This document shows positions 7,265 to 15,875 of a DNA stretch of 64,000 nucleotides, one piece after another. Position 1 is the first letter of the stretch, and the number at the start of each line of letters is the position of its first letter. The position numbers and the translations under genes were made by a program. Origin of the DNA: UBA2040 sp041751955. Its GTDB lineage: Bacteria > Bacteroidota > Bacteroidia > Flavobacteriales_D > Crocinitomicaceae. The stretch covers positions 1 to 64,000 of the forward strand of contig JBGSIB010000075.1 of the NCBI GenBank assembly GCA_041751955.1, given 5' to 3'. A model generated the notes under the pieces. It was not told where the DNA came from. It ran no database searches and was given only the letters and a program-made list of their open reading frames with translations.

Positions 7265-9613
7265 TTATTTTTTGGACAAGACCAAAAATGTGCTCAAGAA
7301 AACCACTGTGATTGAGCTCATTGGCATGAGAATAGCAGCGATTAGCGGACTTAAATTTCCTGAAATGGCAAAGCTCAGACCAATAATATTATAAGTAATA
7401 GAGAAGATCATGCAGATAGCAATCACTTTTTTAGAATAATCGGAAATATGCAGTAGTTTATTTAAAATATTGAGCTTTCCACCATCTATAATTGCATCCG
7501 AAGAGGGTGTGAAACGAAATATTTCTTCTGATATGGCCATTCCAACATCCGCTGAAGCTAAAGCTCCTGAATCGTTTAAACCATCGCCAATCATCATCAC
7601 TTTTGCACCCGACTTTTTCAGTTCTTGAATGTATTCTAATTTTTCCTTAGGTGAACAATTGAATTTTAAGGCACTTGCTTTTTTGAAAAGTGGAGCGAAA
7701 AGTTCAGCATCTTTTTCATTGTCGCCTGAAACAAGGTGTAAATTGTATTTATTTAGATGACTTAACAAATAGGCTATTCCAGGCCGAATTTGGCTATTGA
7801 ATACAAAACTCGCGGTTTTATTATTGAATCGAGCATAAGAAATGGTTTCTAGGGATTCATTCTTTTCAATACCACAAAATGAGGGACTTCCAATCCAATA
7901 TTCCTCATCGTTAAAACGACAAAAAACTCCTTTCCCTTTTTCTTCTGAAAAGTCTTGGATATCAACATGCTCTGTTACTATGGGTTTTAAAAATTGAGCT
8001 ATTGCTCTTGAAAGTGGATGAGTTGAGGAACTGCTCAGCGCGTATAGTGTATTGATTTCTTCAGAAGACACATCATCACCATCTTGCACTATGGACAAAG
8101 AATGACTTTCTGTCAATGTTCCTGTTTTGTCAAAAACAATATCCGTAATCTGATTCATTTTTTCGATAACCGTTGTATTTTTTAAGTACAATCCTTTTCT
8201 TCCCAATACGCGCATGATATTTCCGAAAGTGAATGGAGCGGAAAGAGCGAGCGCGCATGGACAAGCAACAATTAAAATAGAAACGACAATATTAATGATT
8301 TGTCGACTGTCTTGAAAATACCAAAATACGCTTGCACTTGCAGCAACTAATAGCAGAGCGAACAAGAAATAGAATGATAATTTACTTTGATAGTCATTTT
8401 CTGTACTTTGCTTTTTAGCCACTTTTAACTCGTTCCACAAACGAGTCAACTGACTTCTATTACTTTCTTTTTTAACGAGCATATGAACGCGAGCTCCTTC
8501 CAATCTTCCGCCGGCATAAATAAAATCACCTTTTCTTTTTTTCACCAGTTGTGATTCGCCCGTCACAAAAGAATAATCAATATGCGCCTCATCTGAAGTC
8601 AATTGAGAATCGCAGGGAAGGACCTCGTCGTTTCGAAGTATGATTTCATCTTCCAGTTCCAAAGTGTCTATTTCTACAATTTCTTCAATGCCATTTTTCG
8701 TTCGGGTGAGTGCCAATGGGAAATACGAAGTATAATCTCTTTCAAAAGACAACATTTTGTAGGTTTTACTTTGAAACCATTTGCCTATCAATAAAAAGAA
8801 TATAAATCCAGCGAACGAATCCATGTAGCCAGGACCTTCGCCCACAAGAATGGAATGAACGCTTTTGGCATAAAGAGCTATGATTCCGATTGTTATGGGA
8901 ACGTCCAGGTTCAAACTTTTGTGGCGAATAGCTTTGTAGGCGGAAATCAAAAAGTCTCTTGCGGAATAAAAGATGACTGGTATTGAAATGATTAACGATA
9001 AATAAGAAGTAAAACTCCTGAATTCAGGATTATCATCTTTTATGCCCAAATATTCTGGGAAACTCCAAAGCATAATGCTTCCAAAAGCAAAACCTGCAAT
9101 ACCGAGTTTATAGAGCATTTGCTTACCTTCCTTTTTCTCAGCAGTTTCGCGATTGCCAAAATTGGGAGCATAACCTATATTGTCCAACAAAAGCGCTAAT
9201 TGTGACAAAGTCATTTCTTTTGATTGAAAAACAATAGAGGCTTCTCTTTTGGTAAAATTGACTTGACAACTAACAATGCGTGGCTCTAGTTTGGCGATAT
9301 TTTCTAATAAATAAATACAAGAAGAACAGTGTATTGAAGGCAGATGAAGGTTGATCCGAGCCATACTTTCATCCTCAAATTCAATGAACTTACTGCGGAT
9401 GTTTTCAATGTCTAGATAATTATACTTGTCGCTTGAGTTAGCACTTGGTCGTGTTCCAGCACCTTTTTCCAATTGATAAAAACTGCCTAAATTGTTTTCA
9501 CTTAACAACTGATAAACACCTTTGCAGCCGCTGCAACAAAAGGCATGTTCATGATAAATTATCGGTTTCCCAATGACTTCATCTCCACAGTGAAAACAAT
9601 TTTCCTTGGTCAT
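7265..9613 (-). CDS. ccoI: Copper-transporting P-type ATPase of cbb3 assembly (CcoI/FixI)
   Basis: A 782-residue P1B-type ATPase. The N-terminus has a Cys-rich metal-binding region (CFHCGDE, HAFCCSGC) typical of FixI, followed by a heavy-metal domain with SIHCSSC (C96, C99). The transmembrane metal site is ACPCALALS, the phosphorylation motif DKTGTLTE, and the hinge motif GDGLNDSGAL. It exports copper across the inner membrane for the CuB centre rather than for general detoxification, as inferred from its location between hemN and the cco operon. It overlaps hemN by four bases (ATGA), so it is coupled to it and transcribed from the hemN promoter. Confidence 0.94.
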   Translation of the reverse strand: MTKENCFHCGDEVIGKPIIYHEHAFCCSGCKGVYQLLSENNLGSFYQLEKGAGTRPSANSSDKYNYLDIENIRSKFIEFEDESMARINLHLPSIHCSSCIYLLENIAKLEPRIVSCQVNFTKREASIVFQSKEMTLSQLALLLDNIGYAPNFGNRETAEKKEGKQMLYKLGIAGFAFGSIMLWSFPEYLGIKDDNPEFRSFTSYLSLIISIPVIFYSARDFLISAYKAIRHKSLNLDVPITIGIIALYAKSVHSILVGEGPGYMDSFAGFIFFLLIGKWFQSKTYKMLSFERDYTSYFPLALTRTKNGIEEIVEIDTLELEDEIILRNDEVLPCDSQLTSDEAHIDYSFVTGESQLVKKRKGDFIYAGGRLEGARVHMLVKKESNRSQLTRLWNELKVAKKQSTENDYQSKLSFYFLFALLLVAASASVFWYFQDSRQIINIVVSILIVACPCALALSAPFTFGNIMRVLGRKGLYLKNTTVIEKMNQITDIVFDKTGTLTESHSLSIVQDGDDVSSEEINTLYALSSSSTHPLSRAIAQFLKPIVTEHVDIQDFSEEKGKGVFCRFNDEEYWIGSPSFCGIEKNESLETISYARFNNKTASFVFNSQIRPGIAYLLSHLNKYNLHLVSGDNEKDAELFAPLFKKASALKFNCSPKEKLEYIQELKKSGAKVMMIGDGLNDSGALASADVGMAISEEIFRFTPSSDAIIDGGKLNILNKLLHISDYSKKVIAICMIFSITYNIIGLSFAISGNLSPLIAAILMPMSSITVVFLSTFLVLSKK

Positions 9614-10977
9614 ATCGTTTTTGAGAAAAGTTTTTCTGTGATTTGATTTGAGTGAAGATTCTGATCAAAAGCCATGCAGATGTTTCTAACGAATGGAACT
9701 CCTTTTTGAGTAACGCTTATTTTCTGGTTCGCTACAACCACAAGTTCATCTTCTATCAATTCTTGTAATTCATCAAGGATTTCTTGATGCATGTTTTCGA
9801 ATGCTGGTTTTTGCTGAAATTCAGTTTCAAAATGACACATCAAATCGTGAATGTATCCACGAACTAACAAATCCCGCTCGTCTAGAACGTGTCCACGATA
9901 AATGGCCAATTCACCTTCAGCGATTCTTTCTTGGTATTTTTCAATGGATTTTTCATTCTGAGCAAAGCCAAACCAACTGTCAGAAATAGCCGAAGCCCCC
10001 AATCCAATTAGAAGAGAAGTATTCTTGGTGGTATAGCCCATGAAATTTCGATGCGAACGTTTTTCTTGGAAAGCAATCGCCATTTCATCCGTTTTTTTAG
10101 CGAAGTGATCCATGCCAATTTCGATATATCCGCCAATTTCAAGCATCATTTTTGCTTTTTCGTACAATTCGCGTTTGGTTTCTCCATCAGGCAAATCATT
10201 TTCGTCAAAACCTCGTTGACCATTTCCTTTTATCCATGGCACATGCGCATAACTGTACAAAGAAATTCTGTCCGGTTGCAACATCAGCGTTTTTTCGACA
10301 GTATCCAAAATATCAGTTAGGGTTTGTTTGGGTAAACCAAAGACCAAATCATGTGAAATGGATGTATAACCCAAATTTCTTGCTTCATCGTGCACTTTTT
10401 TCACTTGTTCAAAGGTCTGAAAACGGTGGATTGCTTTTTGAACAACAGGGCTATAATCTTGAATGCCAAGACTTAATCTCCGAAAACCAAATGTAAAAAG
10501 CTGCTGTAGATGTTCGGAAGTGGTATTGTTGGGATGAGCCTCAAAGCTTAAGTCGTGTTTTTTAGGATCTACCTGCTTTGACTCAAAAAGAAACTGAAGT
10601 AAACGCACTAATTTTTCTGCTGGAAAAAATGTTGGAGTTCCACCGCCAAAATGTAATTCTTTTATGTTGGCGTCAAAGGGCAAAATTTTTTTATAAATAG
10701 TCCATTCTTTTTCCAAGGCTTCCAAATATGGATTCTCAACATTGTGATTTTTAGTTATACGTTTATGACAACCACAAAAGGTGCACAAACTTTCACAGAA
10801 TGGAAGATGAATGTAAATGCTAATATCTTTTGAATCAAAGTGTTTATTGTTTTTATATAAAGTTTTAGTCCAATCACTTTTTTCCAGTGGTTCTCTTGTC
10901 CAAAATGGGACAGTTGGATAGGATGTATATCTAGGACCAGGACGGTTATATTTGTCTACAAGTGAGTTATTTAACAT
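9610..10977 (-). CDS. hemN: Oxygen-independent coproporphyrinogen III dehydrogenase
   Basis: A 455-residue radical-SAM enzyme. The cluster motif CESLCTFCGC (C61, C65, C68, C70) is the CxxxCxxCxC form specific to genuine HemN rather than HemW. The N-terminal YNRPGPRYTSYPT is another HemN hallmark, and HFGGGTPTF follows. It oxidatively decarboxylates coproporphyrinogen III to protoporphyrinogen IX without oxygen, supplying heme for cbb3 oxidase under low oxygen. It heads an operon with ccoI. Upstream are a perfect -7 element and a near-perfect Fnr palindrome at about -42. Confidence 0.96.
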   Translation of the reverse strand: MLNNSLVDKYNRPGPRYTSYPTVPFWTREPLEKSDWTKTLYKNNKHFDSKDISIYIHLPFCESLCTFCGCHKRITKNHNVENPYLEALEKEWTIYKKILPFDANIKELHFGGGTPTFFPAEKLVRLLQFLFESKQVDPKKHDLSFEAHPNNTTSEHLQQLFTFGFRRLSLGIQDYSPVVQKAIHRFQTFEQVKKVHDEARNLGYTSISHDLVFGLPKQTLTDILDTVEKTLMLQPDRISLYSYAHVPWIKGNGQRGFDENDLPDGETKRELYEKAKMMLEIGGYIEIGMDHFAKKTDEMAIAFQEKRSHRNFMGYTTKNTSLLIGLGASAISDSWFGFAQNEKSIEKYQERIAEGELAIYRGHVLDERDLLVRGYIHDLMCHFETEFQQKPAFENMHQEILDELQELIEDELVVVANQKISVTQKGVPFVRNICMAFDQNLHSNQITEKLFSKTI

Positions 10978-10995
10978 GGTAATTCTTTATGGGCA

Positions 10996-11003
10996 CAAAA
11001 TTA
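10996..11003 (-). promoter_or_regulatory. -7 promoter element for hemN-ccoI
   Basis: The minus strand reads TAATTTTG, a perfect TAnnTTTG. The expected start of transcription near 10990 puts the Fnr-like palindrome (centre 11032.5) at about -42, the canonical class II activator position. Confidence 0.65.
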
Positions 11004-11026
11004 AAAGAAGAGACTTAATTAAAATA

Positions 11027-11038
11027 TGATTTTGGTCA
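11027..11038. promoter_or_regulatory. Fnr-type site between hemN and fnr (one mismatch)
   Basis: TGAT-TTTG-GTCA differs at one base from TGAT-N4-ATCA. It lies about -42 from the predicted hemN start and about -52 from the predicted fnr start, so it could activate hemN and also modulate the regulator's own gene. Confidence 0.6.
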
Positions 11039-11070
11039 TCTTTAATCGAGTTTACTGCCTTAAAAATGCA

Positions 11071-11078
11071 TATTTTTG
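11071..11078 (+). promoter_or_regulatory. -7 promoter element for the Fnr-type regulator
   Basis: TATTTTTG matches TAnnTTTG perfectly and lies 22 bases before the ATG at 11101. Confidence 0.6.
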
Positions 11079-11100
11079 CGTTATTCAATAAGTAAATCCC

Positions 11101-11793
11101 ATGCTTGAAAATTCTCATAAAACTATTACCTGCGCCACTTGCAAAGTTCGACAAGATTCCTTGTTCGCGCAGTTTTGTGATGACAATTTGAAACATCTAG
11201 ATGATCATAAGGCTTGTTCCTATCACAAAAAGAATCAAGCATTATTTTTAGAAGGAAGCTATCCACGCGGTGTCTATTGCATCAACGAAGGAAAAGTGAA
11301 AGTCTATTCTCGAGGCGATAATGGTAAAGAACAAATCATTCATATTGCCAAGGGTGGTGAAGTAGTTGGTTTTAAGGCCATGTTTAGTGGCGATCCTTAC
11401 AACGTTTCTGCCGAAACTTTAGAGGAATCAAACATCTGTTTTATAGGAAAAGAAGACTTTTTAACCATGATGGATACGAACCCTATTTTGAGAAATGGGG
11501 TGATGAGCGAGTTATCTAAAGAGTTGAGTCATAGGGCTGACATGATTACTGCAATGTCTCAAAAGTCTGTTCGTGAACGTGTTGCTTATTCTTTAGCCTT
11601 GTTAAATGACATTTATGAAGAAGACGAAATCAACCTAACAAGAGAAGATCTTGCCAATTTTGTTGGCACTGCTACTGAAACCTTGATACGATTATTGAAA
11701 GATTTGAAAGATGAAAATGTCCTTGAAATTCATGGACGGAAGTTAAAAGTAACAGATAAAAAAGGCTTGTATAAAATTGCGGGATTACATTAG
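11101..11793 (+). CDS. fnr: Fnr-type transcriptional regulator (Crp/Fnr family, apparent Fe-S sensor)
   Basis: A 230-residue protein with an N-terminal Cys-containing tail, a cyclic-nucleotide-binding-like beta barrel, a dimerisation helix (about 130-160) and a C-terminal winged helix-turn-helix. Cysteines at 11, 14 and 26, plus C113 in ESNICFIG at the position of the fourth ligand of E. coli FNR, suggest a 4Fe-4S oxygen sensor. C39 and C60 are extra. The recognition helix has ATETLIR: E193 and R197 match the Fnr pair that reads TGAT, with Ile in place of the Fnr Ser. It is divergent from hemN-ccoI, and four Fnr-like boxes lie within 8 kb, so it probably controls cbb3 and heme genes. Cluster binding is inferred. 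Confidence 0.88.
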   Translation: MLENSHKTITCATCKVRQDSLFAQFCDDNLKHLDDHKACSYHKKNQALFLEGSYPRGVYCINEGKVKVYSRGDNGKEQIIHIAKGGEVVGFKAMFSGDPYNVSAETLEESNICFIGKEDFLTMMDTNPILRNGVMSELSKELSHRADMITAMSQKSVRERVAYSLALLNDIYEEDEINLTREDLANFVGTATETLIRLLKDLKDENVLEIHGRKLKVTDKKGLYKIAGLH

Positions 11794-11794
11794 T

Positions 11795-12514
11795 CTAGCT
11801 GTGACTCTGCAACAATGACTCTAGGTTTTTTGTGTGTTGTCCTTCTTTTCCAATAATTTTTAACGGTATAAAAACAGGTAAATAAACTTGCATAGCACGC
11901 AAAATTTTCCCGACTTGCAATTCCCAGTTTTTACGCAGCTCAAATGAATCAACGCCTAATTGACAAGCGTACATTTCAATATCAGCAACTGATACCTGAA
12001 ATAAATCATCTACATATTTCCAGAGACTAAGCACATATTCTTGAACTTTTAATTTTATTTCTGCTGATTGATGAGACAGATTCTCAAAATTATTCTGTGT
12101 GTGCAAAAGTTGATTGTAAAATTCAGGTAAATACTTTTCAGCAATATTTTTTAAGAATTTATCTTCACGGAAAACGGTTTCGAATAGGAATAAATAAAGA
12201 AAAGTTTCACAAAAAAGATGTTGAACTAGACTTCCATATGGATTGTCAATCGCAATTTCAAAGAGTAAGCAATTATAAAATTCATCACTTTTTCGTTTGT
12301 GCAACCAATCTGAAAAAGCCAATTTATGCTCATTTTGCCATGAAGAAGTTTCCAAATATATTTCTTGTGCAAAGGATTGGAGGGATTCTAAAAATGGAAT
12401 ATCCGAATCAAACGAGTGTGGATTGGGTACATGAAAATTCTGTTCCTTGAGTCGTTTACTCATGACCATGGCGCTGTCCGCAATCTGAAGATAATATTTG
12501 AGTTTCGAATCCAT
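11795..12514 (-). CDS. Divergent orphan PaaC-like protein (phenylacetyl-CoA epoxygenase structural-subunit family)
   Basis: A 239-residue, mostly helical protein. Two blocks resemble PaaC: the N-terminal YYLQIADSAMVMSKRLKEQ, and a C-terminal run with LWKYVDDLF, a DI motif, GVD, LR..WE, and GKEGQHT near the end, the place where PaaC has GGKKGLHT. PaaC is the ferritin-fold, non-catalytic partner of the di-iron subunit PaaA. No paaA, B, D or E gene is nearby and I see no complete EX2H iron ligand set, so it is unlikely to be an oxygenase alone. It follows the DUF2892 gene by eight bases and probably shares its Fnr-boxed promoter. It converges on fnr with one base between them. The role is unknown. 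Confidence 0.7.
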   Translation of the reverse strand: MDSKLKYYLQIADSAMVMSKRLKEQNFHVPNPHSFDSDIPFLESLQSFAQEIYLETSSWQNEHKLAFSDWLHKRKSDEFYNCLLFEIAIDNPYGSLVQHLFCETFLYLFLFETVFREDKFLKNIAEKYLPEFYNQLLHTQNNFENLSHQSAEIKLKVQEYVLSLWKYVDDLFQVSVADIEMYACQLGVDSFELRKNWELQVGKILRAMQVYLPVFIPLKIIGKEGQHTKNLESLLQSHS

Positions 12515-12522
12515 TCGGTAAA

Positions 12523-12723
12523 TTATCTTCTAAATGTGCTAATGCCCAATAGCTTATACAACGGACAAAATTTCACAGCAGAAGTAACCAGCATGATGAC
12601 ACTGATCACACCTGTTACTATCAACCAAGTTCCAGTAACCATATTTGTTACTATCATAATTACTCCAAGTACTCCAATAAGAAGTCGAATGATGCGATCT
12701 GTATTGTTTACATTTGGTTTCAT
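12523..12723 (-). CDS. DUF2892 (YgaP-like transmembrane domain) small membrane protein
   Basis: The start chosen is the ATG giving MKPNVNNTDRIIRLLIGV, which matches the usual DUF2892 N-terminus (MxxNVGxxDR-IR-x-G). It has a GGAG-type ribosome site in CTTTGGAGAAAA. A longer frame from 12762 would add 13 residues with no homology. The 66-residue product has two membrane hairpin helices and the conserved CPLYKLLGI near the C-terminus. Such proteins often occur alone or fused to rhodanese domains in sulfur or redox contexts, but their function is unproven. It heads a two-gene operon with the PaaC-like gene. An Fnr-type box is centred 75 bases upstream of this start. Confidence 0.82.
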   Translation of the reverse strand: MKPNVNNTDRIIRLLIGVLGVIMIVTNMVTGTWLIVTGVISVIMLVTSAVKFCPLYKLLGISTFRR

Positions 12724-12792
12724 AATTGAATATTTTCTCCAAAGGTCTGATATGCAATTCAATCAGAATATGATGTATTTCAATATGAAATA

Positions 12793-12804
12793 TGATATTT
12801 ATCA
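12793..12804. promoter_or_regulatory. Fnr-type binding site between the DUF2892 gene and metG
   Basis: TGAT-ATTT-ATCA is a perfect core palindrome. It lies 75 bases before the DUF2892 ATG, suitable for activating that operon. It is also about 75 bases before the predicted metG transcript start, a less likely target. Confidence 0.6.
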
Positions 12805-12859
12805 TGTTTTACGGCTTGAAGCTTGAAAATTGAAACGTTCATTTTGACTGTTCTTTGCT

Positions 12860-12867
12860 TATCTTTG
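12860..12867 (+). promoter_or_regulatory. -7 promoter element for metG
   Basis: TATCTTTG is a perfect TAnnTTTG, 20 bases before the ATG at 12888. It lies downstream of the TTG at 12855, which rules out that longer start. Confidence 0.65.
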
Positions 12868-12887
12868 TCTCTAAATTTTTTATCTCT

Positions 12888-14936
12888 ATGAGTTTAGCCA
12901 AATACACTGTTACGGCAGCATTGCCCTACGCCAACGGACCCCTTCATTTAGGACATGTGGCCGGTGTTTATCTTCCAGCTGATATTTTTGTGCGCTTCTT
13001 ACGCATGAAGAATCATGATGTTGCTTTTATTTGCGGAAGCGACGAACATGGTGCTGCAATCACCCTTCGTGCGAAAAAAGAAGGCGTTACACCTCAAGAG
13101 ATAGTGGATAAATACAATGGTATTATTTCAAAATCATTCAAAGATTTTAATATTTCTTTCGATATTTTTCACCGAACTAGTACTCCAATTCATCACGAAA
13201 CAAGTCAGGATTTTTTTAAAGTTTTGTATGATAAAGGAAAGTTCATTGAAGAAACCTCTGAACAATATTATGATGAAGAATATGACCAATTTTTAGCGGA
13301 TAGATACATAACTGGAGAATGTCCAAAGTGTCATAATCCAAGTGCGTATGGCGATCAATGTGAAAAATGTGGTTCAGCTTTGAGTCCTACTGAATTGATC
13401 AATCCAAAATCTACCTTGAGTGGAAAATCGCCTGTGATGCGCACGACTTCCCACTGGTATTTACCCATGGAGAAACATGAAGATTGGCTGCGTGAATGGA
13501 TTGAAAAAGGAATTTTAGATGGGGTGCAACAGCACAACCCGAAAGAATGGAAAAATCAAGTGGTTGGTCAATGCATGTCTTGGATAGACGGAGGTCTTCG
13601 CCCAAGAGCCATGACCCGCGATTTGGATTGGGGTGTGAAAGTTCCACTTCCTGGAGCTGAAGGAAAGGTCTTGTATGTGTGGTTGGACGCTCCAATCGGT
13701 TATATTTCTGCTACCAAGCAATGGGCATTGGACACCGGAAAAAACTGGAAAGATTACTGGACAGGAGATCGAAAATTGGTACACTTTATTGGAAAAGACA
13801 ATATTGTTTTTCATGCCATCATTTTCCCCATTTTATTGAAAGATCACGGCGATTTGATTTTGCCAGATAATGTTCCTGCATATGAGTTTTTAAATTTGGA
13901 AGGAGATAAATTTTCAACCTCCCGAAATTGGGCTGTTTGGTTGCACGAATATATTGAAAATCATCCAGATAAGATTGATGAGCTAAAGTATGTCTTGACG
14001 TCAATTGCTCCTGAAAATAGAGACAGTGAATTTACATGGAAAGAATTCCAGCAACGTATCAATTCGGAGTTGGCGGACATACTTGGAAACTTTGTGAATC
14101 GAGCTTTGGTCCTAACACAAAAGTATTATGGTGGTCTTGTACCTGAAAGAGGAAGTTTGACTCCTGAGGATGAAATGATGATTGTCGATATTCAATCTTC
14201 TTGCAAGAAAATAGAAGATTTGGTTTACGCCTATAAATTGCGTGATGCGCAGGCCGAAGCTATGAATCTAGCAAGAATCGGAAACAAATTTTTAGCAGAA
14301 ACTGAACCCTGGAAACTCATAAAAACAGACGAGGAAAGGGTAAAAACAATCATGAATTTAGCTCTTCAAATTACGGCTAATTTGAGTATTGTTCTTCAAC
14401 CTTTTTTGCCTGGAACAGCAGAGAAGTTAAGTCAGTTTTTGAATTTCAAATCTTCAGAGTGGAGTTCTGCAGGTAATATGAATATTTTACATTCAAGTCA
14501 TAAAACAGAACAACCAACTATTCTTTTTCCAAAAATTGAAGATGAGTTAGTAGAAGTAGAAGTGGCCAAATTAAAACAACCCATGGAAAGTAATTTTGAC
14601 CCGCAAAAACCTGAAATCGAATTTGACGATTTCACGAAAATGGATATTCGCTTGGGGAGAATTATTTCTGCTGAAAAAGTAGAAAAAGCCGATAAACTTT
14701 TAAAAATGGTTGTAGATACAGGAATAGACCAAAGAACCGTTATTTCAGGAATTGCAGAACATTATAAGCCAGAGGAAGTGGTTGGAAAAACAGTTCAGAT
14801 TTTACTCAATTTGGCTCCTAGAAAAATTAGGGGAGTTGAGTCACAAGGTATGATTCTAATGGCTGAAAATGAAGATGGTGAATTGAGTTTTATGGTTCCT
14901 GAGAAAGGATTCGAAAAAGGTGGCGGAGTTAGATAA
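12888..14936 (+). CDS. metG: Methionyl-tRNA synthetase with C-terminal tRNA-binding domain
   Basis: The start is the ATG giving MSLAKYTVTAALPYANG. The 682-residue class I synthetase has the HIGH-type motif HLGH in the first 20 residues, a zinc knuckle (CPKCHNPSAYGDQCEKCG), the KMSKS-loop variant KFSTSRNW, and an anticodon-binding helical domain. A C-terminal EMAP/Trbp111-like domain (from about residue 580, DFTKMDIRLGRI) binds tRNA nonspecifically and usually supports dimerisation. The KFSTS form is usual for this subgroup. It charges tRNA-Met and initiator tRNA. It stands alone between Fnr-boxed genes, with its own promoter. Confidence 0.97.
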   Translation: MSLAKYTVTAALPYANGPLHLGHVAGVYLPADIFVRFLRMKNHDVAFICGSDEHGAAITLRAKKEGVTPQEIVDKYNGIISKSFKDFNISFDIFHRTSTPIHHETSQDFFKVLYDKGKFIEETSEQYYDEEYDQFLADRYITGECPKCHNPSAYGDQCEKCGSALSPTELINPKSTLSGKSPVMRTTSHWYLPMEKHEDWLREWIEKGILDGVQQHNPKEWKNQVVGQCMSWIDGGLRPRAMTRDLDWGVKVPLPGAEGKVLYVWLDAPIGYISATKQWALDTGKNWKDYWTGDRKLVHFIGKDNIVFHAIIFPILLKDHGDLILPDNVPAYEFLNLEGDKFSTSRNWAVWLHEYIENHPDKIDELKYVLTSIAPENRDSEFTWKEFQQRINSELADILGNFVNRALVLTQKYYGGLVPERGSLTPEDEMMIVDIQSSCKKIEDLVYAYKLRDAQAEAMNLARIGNKFLAETEPWKLIKTDEERVKTIMNLALQITANLSIVLQPFLPGTAEKLSQFLNFKSSEWSSAGNMNILHSSHKTEQPTILFPKIEDELVEVEVAKLKQPMESNFDPQKPEIEFDDFTKMDIRLGRIISAEKVEKADKLLKMVVDTGIDQRTVISGIAEHYKPEEVVGKTVQILLNLAPRKIRGVESQGMILMAENEDGELSFMVPEKGFEKGGGVR

Positions 14937-14940
14937 AATA

Positions 14941-14952
14941 TGATTTTGATCA
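14941..14952. promoter_or_regulatory. Fnr-type binding site upstream of the universal stress protein gene
   Basis: TGAT-TTTG-ATCA is a perfect core palindrome immediately after metG. Its centre is about 92 bases before the usp ATG and roughly -70 from the transcript start predicted from the downstream -7-like element, a class I-like position. Confidence 0.6.
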
Positions 14953-15002
14953 GTTTTACGTGTTTTTAACTCCTTTCTGTTTTGGACTTTGTCTTTAGTT
15001 TG

Positions 15003-15010
15003 TACCTTTA
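15003..15010 (+). promoter_or_regulatory. Candidate -7 element for the usp operon
   Basis: TACCTTTA matches TAnnTTTG except for the last base. TTTG at 14981-14984 lies 18 bases upstream, a fitting -33 element. The ATG is 28 bases further on. Confidence 0.45.
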
Positions 15011-15038
15011 TTATAACAAAAATTAAAAAACCTTTATT

Positions 15039-15872
15039 ATGAATTCTTTACTTCCTTTATATATTGTTCCATTCGACTTCACAGACGTTTCAGAACATGC
15101 TTTACATCTGGCTTTTCAATTGGCAGAAAAAAATGATAGACAAGTTTATTTGCTGCATGTAGCAAAAAATCAGCACGACAAAATTTTAGCACGCAAAAGC
15201 TTTGAGGAACGCGTTGCAAAAATGCCAACAGCTGAAAAAGATAGAGTTACGACAAAAGTTATAATTGGTGACATTTTCAATGATTTGGCTAAAGCTGGCG
15301 ATTTGTTGAATGCGTCTATGATTGTCATGGGAACGCATGGTGCCAAAGGTTTTCAAAAACTTTTTGGAAGTCATGCTGAAAAAGTTATTGCCGCTGCAGG
15401 AGTTCCAGTGTTAATCGTACGTGAGAAAGAAGATTTGCAGTCTTTCAAAACAATCGTCATGCCATTTAGCTTTGAAAAAGAAACGATACAAGTTCTTCGA
15501 TACGCTGCTGTATTAGCGAAGGAAATGAATTCAACGGTTCATTTGGTTGGTCAGCATAAATCAGACGAGTGGCTGGCAGGACACCTGAAAGTGAATCAAT
15601 CCGTTGCCCGAACTTTTTTAACGGAGCAAAATATCCAGCATGAAGTGGTCAATTTGCCACACAAAGAATCCTATCAAAAAGAACTGATGGATTATGCAGT
15701 GAAAGTTGACGCAGGTTTAATAGCTGCAACATATTACAAAGATGGTATTTTGCCACTGCCGAATTCTTTTATTCAGGAAATGATTGAAAACAAAGCGGTT
15801 ATTCCTCTTTTAACGATCAATGCAGACGAAATTTCTGTCGCTAGTTCTGTATTGTCTTTTATGACAAATTAA
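15039..15872 (+). CDS. Tandem-domain universal stress protein (UspA family)
   Basis: A 277-residue protein made of two Usp domains. The first ends with the ATP-binding signature GTHGAKGFQKLFGSHAEKVI (the G-x2-G-x9-G-S pattern) around residues 93-112. The second, from about 145, lacks a clear copy of this motif and may be structural. Tandem UspA proteins in anaerobes and facultative bacteria are often induced by oxygen limitation, which agrees with the Fnr-type box upstream. Three bases separate it from the next gene, so the two are an operon. The specific role is not known. Confidence 0.88.
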   Translation: MNSLLPLYIVPFDFTDVSEHALHLAFQLAEKNDRQVYLLHVAKNQHDKILARKSFEERVAKMPTAEKDRVTTKVIIGDIFNDLAKAGDLLNASMIVMGTHGAKGFQKLFGSHAEKVIAAAGVPVLIVREKEDLQSFKTIVMPFSFEKETIQVLRYAAVLAKEMNSTVHLVGQHKSDEWLAGHLKVNQSVARTFLTEQNIQHEVVNLPHKESYQKELMDYAVKVDAGLIAATYYKDGILPLPNSFIQEMIENKAVIPLLTINADEISVASSVLSFMTN

Positions 15873-15875
15873 TCG

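Noticed and set aside
13900..13940. KFSTS in place of KMSKS in MetG
   Set aside because: This form is characteristic of the MetG subgroup with the zinc knuckle and C-terminal tRNA-binding domain, and all other motifs are intact, so it is not a defect.
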